DNA of 38,965 nucleotides from Candidatus Heimdallarchaeota archaeon (lineage in GTDB: Archaea > Asgardarchaeota > Heimdallarchaeia > Heimdallarchaeales > Heimdallarchaeaceae): contig JAEOSZ010000109.1 in the NCBI GenBank assembly GCA_016840095.1, forward strand, positions 1 to 38,965. Reading direction: 5' to 3'. The notes below the pieces were generated by a model that worked only from the letters and a program-made list of their open reading frames with translations, was not told the DNA's origin and did no database searches. The position numbers and the translations under genes are program-made. Below, piece after piece: positions 34,354 to 38,965 of this stretch. Every line of letters begins with the position of its first letter. Within the stretch, counting starts at the first letter, position 1.

Positions 34354-35391
34354 ATGCCCTTATCAGTATTATCAATTAACAAAAATCTTACTAGATATTT
34401 TGAAGATAAGTTTCCAGAAAGAAGAGAAAATAGTATATCAGAAGTGAAATCCCTTGCTAAGGGATGGGAAACTGAACTTTTTTCTTTTGTGTACAAATAC
34501 AATAGGGGAATAGAAACAATTGAGCAGAATCTTATTCTTCGAATCTATCCAGGAAATGATTTAGAAAACAAGATTAAGTGGGAGTTTGATGTTTTGACTT
34601 CTCTATTTAGAGCAGGATATCCAGTTCCAGAAACACATATCCTTGAGTTAAATGCTGAATATTTTGATTATCCTTTTATTATTATGGACACTATAAGTGG
34701 TTCAGACATGGGAGAATCTTTTGGGTCAGATCTTCAAAATAATCTGATGATATTAAATGAACTGTTTGTTAAACTTCATAATTTGGATTGGAGAATACTT
34801 CCCACAGACATAGTTGAAAACAAAACATTGGATCCTGTTGAACTTATAAATAGACGTATAAATAGAATAGAAGGAAACATAGAAAGATTTCAAATTCAAG
34901 AATTATCCACCTTAATAGAATGGCTTAGAACAAATCGAGATAAAGTAAAGTTTGAGAGAATCTCTATTCTTCATAATGATTTTCATCCTCATAATGTTAT
35001 GATATCAGAGAACGGTAAAGCTTATGTTATTGACTGGCCAGCGTGCTCAATAGGTGATTATCGTCAGGACTTAGGCTGGACTTTACTCTTAACAGGTGCT
35101 TATTCTTCACGAGATGTTCGTGATTTAGTTCTGAAAAGTTATGAAGAAGTATTAGGTTCTGAAGTAGAAGATATAGAATATTTTGAAATTTTTGCAGCCA
35201 CACGAAGAATCATGGACATGTTTATGTTCTTCGGACAAGATGCGAAGGAAGTAGGAATTAGGGAAGATGCACTTCAACAGATTAAGGAATCAGTATCTCA
35301 TTTGGAATATATCTCTTCTTTAGTTAAGGAGGTAACTAATATCTCCATTCCAAGATTTGATGATTTGATTCAGTCACTTTTAATAGAGTGA
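34354..35391 (+). CDS. Aminoglycoside phosphotransferase (APH) fold kinase
   Basis: 345 residues from ATG 34354, of the APH/choline-kinase-like superfamily. The catalytic loop is ILHNDFHPHNVMI (Asp base, His and Asn metal ligand), and the DFG-equivalent is YVIDWPACSIGDYRQDLGW. The N-terminal lobe contains NLILRIYPGND with the probable ATP lysine/arginine strand, and a nucleotide-binding region follows. The frame is open back to TTG 34261, but those codons overlap the ogt promoter, and TATA 34321-34330 is 25-30 nt ahead of 34354. The true substrate is unknown; such kinases phosphorylate antibiotics, homoserine, choline or sugars. It is paired with ogt by a shared promoter. Confidence 0.82.
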   Translation: MPLSVLSINKNLTRYFEDKFPERRENSISEVKSLAKGWETELFSFVYKYNRGIETIEQNLILRIYPGNDLENKIKWEFDVLTSLFRAGYPVPETHILELNAEYFDYPFIIMDTISGSDMGESFGSDLQNNLMILNELFVKLHNLDWRILPTDIVENKTLDPVELINRRINRIEGNIERFQIQELSTLIEWLRTNRDKVKFERISILHNDFHPHNVMISENGKAYVIDWPACSIGDYRQDLGWTLLLTGAYSSRDVRDLVLKSYEEVLGSEVEDIEYFEIFAATRRIMDMFMFFGQDAKEVGIREDALQQIKESVSHLEYISSLVKEVTNISIPRFDDLIQSLLIE

Positions 35392-35456
35392 GAGATTTAT
35401 ATCATTTGAGAATTACAGAAACTAAAAATCTAAAAAATCAGTGAGTTGTGAAACAT

Positions 35457-36122
35457 ATGAATGAGGTTCAGGTTGTCAGCTTTCCATATAAGGGAGAAAT
35501 TCTTCATGGAAGTATTGTTAGGAAGAATAAGAAAACTGTTACCGTAAAAACTGAGTCTCACACTTTTCGAGTACCATACTCATTGTTAACTCCTAAAATG
35601 AAACCACCACGGCCAAAACCTAAAGCTAGAGAATGGTCTGAATCACAATCTAAGAGTTACAATAAATCACTAGAAGCAACTATCGCCCCTTTACCTAAAG
35701 GAAGTGTTAAAGTTCTTCATGTCGCAGTAAAATTTCTTGCTAAAGCTCTAAGAAATGGGGATGAAGAGGCAATAAATGATTATACAAATGAAGCAATTGC
35801 TGAATTAAATAGAATTTACAAACTTCCACATTTACATGTTTATACAGGAGGAAAAAGACGACTTACTAAGAGAGGAGGTCAATATTATGGAGTGTATAAA
35901 ACCAGAGGAAAAGAAGAAGAAAGACACTCAATATCTGTTTATAGTAGAACTGCAAAAACACAGAAGTATGTTGCACCAAAAACATTTCTTCGAACATTGA
36001 TTCATGAATGGGGTCATCACTATGATAAGTACAAATTAAGATTAACTAATACTTATCACACAAAAGGATTTTATGATAGACTGAACACAATTTACTCCAA
36101 ACTTAAAGAACCTTTAGAGTGA
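35457..36122 (+). CDS. SprT-like zinc metalloprotease
   Basis: 221 residues. The C-terminal half carries a zinc protease motif LIHEWGHHYDKY (HExxH at about 183-187 from ATG 35457) and a probable third ligand His in TYHTKGFYDRL about 14 residues later, as in SprT/Spartan-like enzymes. The N-terminal ~45 residues (VQVVSFPYKGEILHGSIVRK and the following strands) look like a small SH3-like barrel, followed by a basic linker KMKPPRPKPKAREW. Spartan-family enzymes degrade DNA-protein crosslinks; the neighbouring ogt makes a DNA-damage context plausible, but this is inference. GTGAG at 35441-35445 suits ATG 35457 better than the in-frame GTG 35448. Confidence 0.75.
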   Translation: MNEVQVVSFPYKGEILHGSIVRKNKKTVTVKTESHTFRVPYSLLTPKMKPPRPKPKAREWSESQSKSYNKSLEATIAPLPKGSVKVLHVAVKFLAKALRNGDEEAINDYTNEAIAELNRIYKLPHLHVYTGGKRRLTKRGGQYYGVYKTRGKEEERHSISVYSRTAKTQKYVAPKTFLRTLIHEWGHHYDKYKLRLTNTYHTKGFYDRLNTIYSKLKEPLE

Positions 36123-36180
36123 AATCCAGTTAAGTTAAAATAGTTCCTCAAATCTGTTTTCTTAGTTATAGGTAGAGACT

Positions 36181-36966
36181 ATGAGCGATTCTGGATATAT
36201 ATTTGACATAAAAAAATTTGCAATTCATGATGGCCCAGGGATTAGAACTACAATCTTTCTGAAAGGATGTCCTATGAATTGCTGGTGGTGTCACAATCCA
36301 GAAAGTAGGAATTTGAAACCAGAACCAATACAAAAAGCATCCAATAAAGAAGAACAAGAAACAATCGGTAGAGAAATGTCTGTAGAAGAGGTTTTGGAAG
36401 AGATTGAAAAAGATTTGATTTTCTACGAAGAATCTGGAGGAGGAGTTACTTTTTCAGGAGGAGAAGCACTTATGCAGCACGAATTCCTTTACTCTATTCT
36501 AGCAAAGTGTAAAGAAAGAAATATTCATACTACTCTAGATACTTCCGGTTTTGCTCCTAAAGAAGTTATAGAGAAAATTAGTACAGTTGTAAATCTATTT
36601 TTGTTTGATTTGAAATTAATCGATGATGAAATCCATAAAAAATACACTGGTGTTTCAAATAATCTGATCTTAAGCAATCTGAAATTGTTAGATAAATTAG
36701 GTAAAAAAGTAATCATTAGAATACCAATAATTCCAGGTTTTACAGATGCTGAATCTAATCTTTCACAGATATCTGACTTCATTGTTAATCTGAATACTGT
36801 TCAAAAAGTTGATTTGTTGCCTTATAATAAGATGGGAGTAGAGAAGTATAAGAGATTAGAGAAACTATACAATTTAACAGATGTATCAGTTCCTTCTGAA
36901 GAACGTATGAATGAACTTAAAATCTACTTCGAAAATAAAGGAATTAAGGTTCAAATAGGTGGTTAA
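36181..36966 (+). CDS. Glycyl-radical enzyme activase (radical SAM), probable HypD activase
   Basis: Radical SAM enzyme that abstracts hydrogen from a glycine of its partner glycyl radical enzyme under anoxic conditions. The N terminus has the family motif FAIHDGPGIRTTIFLKGC, and the iron-sulfur ligands are Cys30, Cys34 and Cys37 in GCPMNCWWCHN. The SAM-binding GGE motif is at 93-95 (GGGVTFSGGEAL). With 261 residues it is the length of pyruvate formate-lyase activase (about 246); I see no extra cysteine-rich ferredoxin-like insertion, the region after Cys37 being a 30-residue charged stretch. AGGTAGAG precedes the ATG, and the gene lies 2 nt before the enzyme it should activate. Confidence 0.93.
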   Translation: MSDSGYIFDIKKFAIHDGPGIRTTIFLKGCPMNCWWCHNPESRNLKPEPIQKASNKEEQETIGREMSVEEVLEEIEKDLIFYEESGGGVTFSGGEALMQHEFLYSILAKCKERNIHTTLDTSGFAPKEVIEKISTVVNLFLFDLKLIDDEIHKKYTGVSNNLILSNLKLLDKLGKKVIIRIPIIPGFTDAESNLSQISDFIVNLNTVQKVDLLPYNKMGVEKYKRLEKLYNLTDVSVPSEERMNELKIYFENKGIKVQIGG

Positions 36967-36968
36967 TA

Positions 36969-38965
36969 TTGAATGAAAGAGTAAGGAAACTTAGAGAACA
37001 AAGTCTAACAGCTAAACCATACCTTTCTTTAGAGAGAGCCACTTTATTAACAGATTTTTATGATGGTGGAAAAGCCAAAAATGTATCAATTCCTGTAGCT
37101 AGAGCTCTTGCTTTCAAATACATCCTTGAAAACAAAGAAATTTGCATTAATGAAGGTGAATTAATTGTAGGGGAAAGAGGACCTGAACCTCAAGCAGCAC
37201 CAACATATCCAGAAATCTGTGTTCATACCTTAAAGGATCTAGATGTACTCAATTCTAGAAAGAAAATTTCATTTTCAGTTGATGAAGAAACTAGAAGAAT
37301 TTCAGAGAATAGGTTGATACCTTTCTGGAAAAGAAAATCTATTCGAGAAAAAATATTTGAAAGTATGGAAACCGAATGGATTGAAGCATATGAAGCTGGT
37401 GTCTTTACTGAATTTATGGAACAAAGAGCTCCAGGTCACACTGTTTCCGGAAAACATATTTTTCTGAAGGGTTTTTCTGATTTGAAAAAGGAAGTTGAAG
37501 AGAGCATTAAAAATTTAGATTTTATCAATGATTCTGAAGCTTATTCCAAGAGAGAGGAACTAGAAGCAATGGATATTGCTGCAGATGCAATAATACTGCT
37601 AGCAAAACGTTATTCTGATAAAGCTAAGGAACTTGCACTTCAGGAAAAAGATCCAATTAGAAAGAAAGAATTAGAGAAAATTGCTGAAACTTGTTCTTAT
37701 GTTCCAGAAAATACTCCTAGGACAACCTGGGAAGCTCTACAACACTATTGGTTTATACATCTAGGAGTTATTACTGAATTAAACACCTGGGATTCATTTA
37801 ATCCAGGAAGGTTAGATCAGAATATCTTTCCATATTATGAAAGGGATGTAAATGAAAGAGGTATTTTGGTAGAGGAAATTAAAGAATTATTACAATGTTT
37901 TTGGGTAAAATTCAATAACCAACCTGCCCCTCCAAAGGTTGGAGTAACTGCTGAAGAAAGTAACACATACACAGATTTTTGTTTGATCAACTTAGGAGGA
38001 GTAAAAGAAGATGGCTCTAATGCTGTAAATGATCTTTCTTTTCTGCTTCTTGATATAATAGAGGAAATGAGAATTTTGCAGCCAAGTTCAATGGTTCAAA
38101 TAAGCAAGAAAACGCCTAATGACTTCTTAATGAGAGCAATGAAAGTTATTCGAACAGGATTTGGACAACCTTCAATTTTCAATACAGATGCGATTATTCA
38201 AGAGATGCTAAATCAAGGGAAATCTATAGAAGATGCAAGAAATGGTGGAGCAAGCGGTTGTGTAGAAACTGGTGCTTTTGGTAAAGAAGCATATATTCTC
38301 TCTGGATATTTTAACACAGTAAAAGTATTAGAAATTACACTAAATAATGGAACTGATCCTAGAACAGGTAAATTAATTGGTTTGAAAACAGGAGATGCAA
38401 AAACATTTCAAACTTTTGAGGAATTGTTTGATGCTTTTACTAAGCAATTAAATCATTTTATTGACATCAAAATTAAAGGTAATAACATTATAGAAAGGCT
38501 TTGGGCGGAAAAATTACCTTCTCCTTTCATGTCTTTACTTGTTGATGATTGTATTAAAAAAGGGAAAGATTACAATGATGGAGGAGCAAAATATAATACA
38601 ACCTACATCCAAGGAGTTGGTTTGGGTTCAATAACCGATTCTCTTGTTGCAATAAAATACAATATTTTTGATAGAAAAAATTTCAGTATGAACAATCTTC
38701 TTTCCGCATTAAACTCGAATTTTGAAAATCATATAGCAATTCAACAATTAATTCTAAATGAAACTCCAAAATATGGAAATGATAACGATTATGTAGATGA
38801 AATTACTATTCAAGTTTTCGAAGAGTTTTACAAAGCTATAAATGGAAGACCTAATACAAAAGGAGGTCACCATCGTATCAATTTACTTCCAACTACAGTG
38901 CATGTTTATTTTGGAAGTGTTTTGGGAGCTACTCCAGATGGAAGAAATGCGGAAGAACCTCTTTC
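36969..38965 (+). CDS. hypD: Glycyl radical enzyme, trans-4-hydroxy-L-proline dehydratase (HypD)-like, partial
   Basis: Runs off the right edge; 665 complete codons are visible out of roughly 790 expected. In HypD the enzyme converts trans-4-hydroxy-L-proline to pyrroline-5-carboxylate in the cytoplasm of anaerobes. The thiyl cysteine and base are C431 and E433 in GASGCVETGAFGKEAYILSG. From memory, HypD of C. difficile uses F152, H160, D278, S334, F340, C434, E436, Y450 and T645; here F149, H157, D275, S331, F337, C431, E433, Y447 and T642 all match with a constant offset of 3. The radical glycine lies outside the window. I place the start at TTG 36969, 2 nt after the activase stop with GGTGG ahead; it aligns with the family N terminus (NERVRKLREQSL). 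Other GRE dehydratases remain a less likely alternative. Confidence 0.85.
   Translation, partial: MNERVRKLREQSLTAKPYLSLERATLLTDFYDGGKAKNVSIPVARALAFKYILENKEICINEGELIVGERGPEPQAAPTYPEICVHTLKDLDVLNSRKKISFSVDEETRRISENRLIPFWKRKSIREKIFESMETEWIEAYEAGVFTEFMEQRAPGHTVSGKHIFLKGFSDLKKEVEESIKNLDFINDSEAYSKREELEAMDIAADAIILLAKRYSDKAKELALQEKDPIRKKELEKIAETCSYVPENTPRTTWEALQHYWFIHLGVITELNTWDSFNPGRLDQNIFPYYERDVNERGILVEEIKELLQCFWVKFNNQPAPPKVGVTAEESNTYTDFCLINLGGVKEDGSNAVNDLSFLLLDIIEEMRILQPSSMVQISKKTPNDFLMRAMKVIRTGFGQPSIFNTDAIIQEMLNQGKSIEDARNGGASGCVETGAFGKEAYILSGYFNTVKVLEITLNNGTDPRTGKLIGLKTGDAKTFQTFEELFDAFTKQLNHFIDIKIKGNNIIERLWAEKLPSPFMSLLVDDCIKKGKDYNDGGAKYNTTYIQGVGLGSITDSLVAIKYNIFDRKNFSMNNLLSALNSNFENHIAIQQLILNETPKYGNDNDYVDEITIQVFEEFYKAINGRPNTKGGHHRINLLPTTVHVYFGSVLGATPDGRNAEEPL

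Noticed and set aside
34296..34502. Upstream extension of the ogt frame by about 69 codons
   Set aside because: These codons overlap the divergent APH-like gene and its promoter, and ATG 34295 gives the normal N-terminal length of the family.

Overview
The window is a continuous, AT-rich (roughly one third G+C by eye), gene-dense stretch of archaeal chromosome, most likely from an Asgard archaeon. The strongest evidence is an actin gene at 14-1150 of the Lokiactin type. It keeps the eukaryotic nucleotide-binding motifs, the length (about 378 residues) and a penultimate C-terminal cysteine. Other archaeal marks are the prefoldin-beta / DUF3194 / DHH gene order, archaeal-type LeuRS, an Mrp/NBP35-type ATPase, TATA boxes about 25-30 nt ahead of leaderless starts, GGTGA/GGAGG Shine-Dalgarno sites and T-rich terminators. 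No rRNA, tRNA, CRISPR array, insertion sequence or prophage was recognised. No gene-free gap exceeds 300 bases; the three longest, about 240-280 bp, are the leaders of leuS, the DAK2 gene and thrS/MFS.

Layout. 1-5.2 kb: actin, then prefoldin beta, then an apparent operon of DUF3194, a DHH phosphoesterase, a fused EcfA-EcfA' ATPase and EcfT (an energy-coupling-factor importer without a local S component). 5.2-8.3 kb: thymidylate kinase (-), TldE and a threonine/serine dehydratase. 8.4-11.8 kb (-): a large secreted, C-terminally anchored surface protein and an Mrp/NBP35 Fe-S carrier ATPase. 11.9-17.6 kb: an FAD oxidoreductase of the DAO family, a 7TM protein with a cytoplasmic alpha/beta tail, and leuS with a structured-looking leader. 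17.8-24.2 kb: a stand-alone FakA-type DAK2 domain, a bacterial-type thrS (-), a translationally coupled MFS transporter and FAH-family hydrolase, and an HTH regulator (-). 24.3-33.3 kb: M20 peptidase, an unknown coiled-coil protein, TldD (partner of the distant TldE), an HSL-type hydrolase (-), a small MscL-like channel, a fold-type II PLP enzyme, an unknown helical protein and an MFS_3-type exporter. 33.4-36.1 kb: a PPOX-fold flavoprotein, an AGT/Ogt DNA repair protein (-) and an APH-fold kinase sharing one palindromic promoter, and a SprT-like metalloprotease.

36.2-38.97 kb: a glycyl-radical activase followed after 2 nt by a glycyl radical enzyme that runs off the right edge. That enzyme, which starts at a TTG, has the active-site residues I recall for trans-4-hydroxy-L-proline dehydratase (HypD) at a constant offset of 3. 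This points to anaerobic hydroxyproline use and is the most informative metabolic signal here.

The items most worth following up are: the HypD-like enzyme with a compact activase; the shared TATA box inside a perfect 8-8-8 palindrome between ogt and the APH-like gene; the 7TM protein with a roadblock/longin-like tail; actin beside prefoldin beta; the lone DAK2 domain; the AGT protein lacking the arginine finger; and the MscL-like channel whose charged helix is at the N terminus instead of the C terminus.
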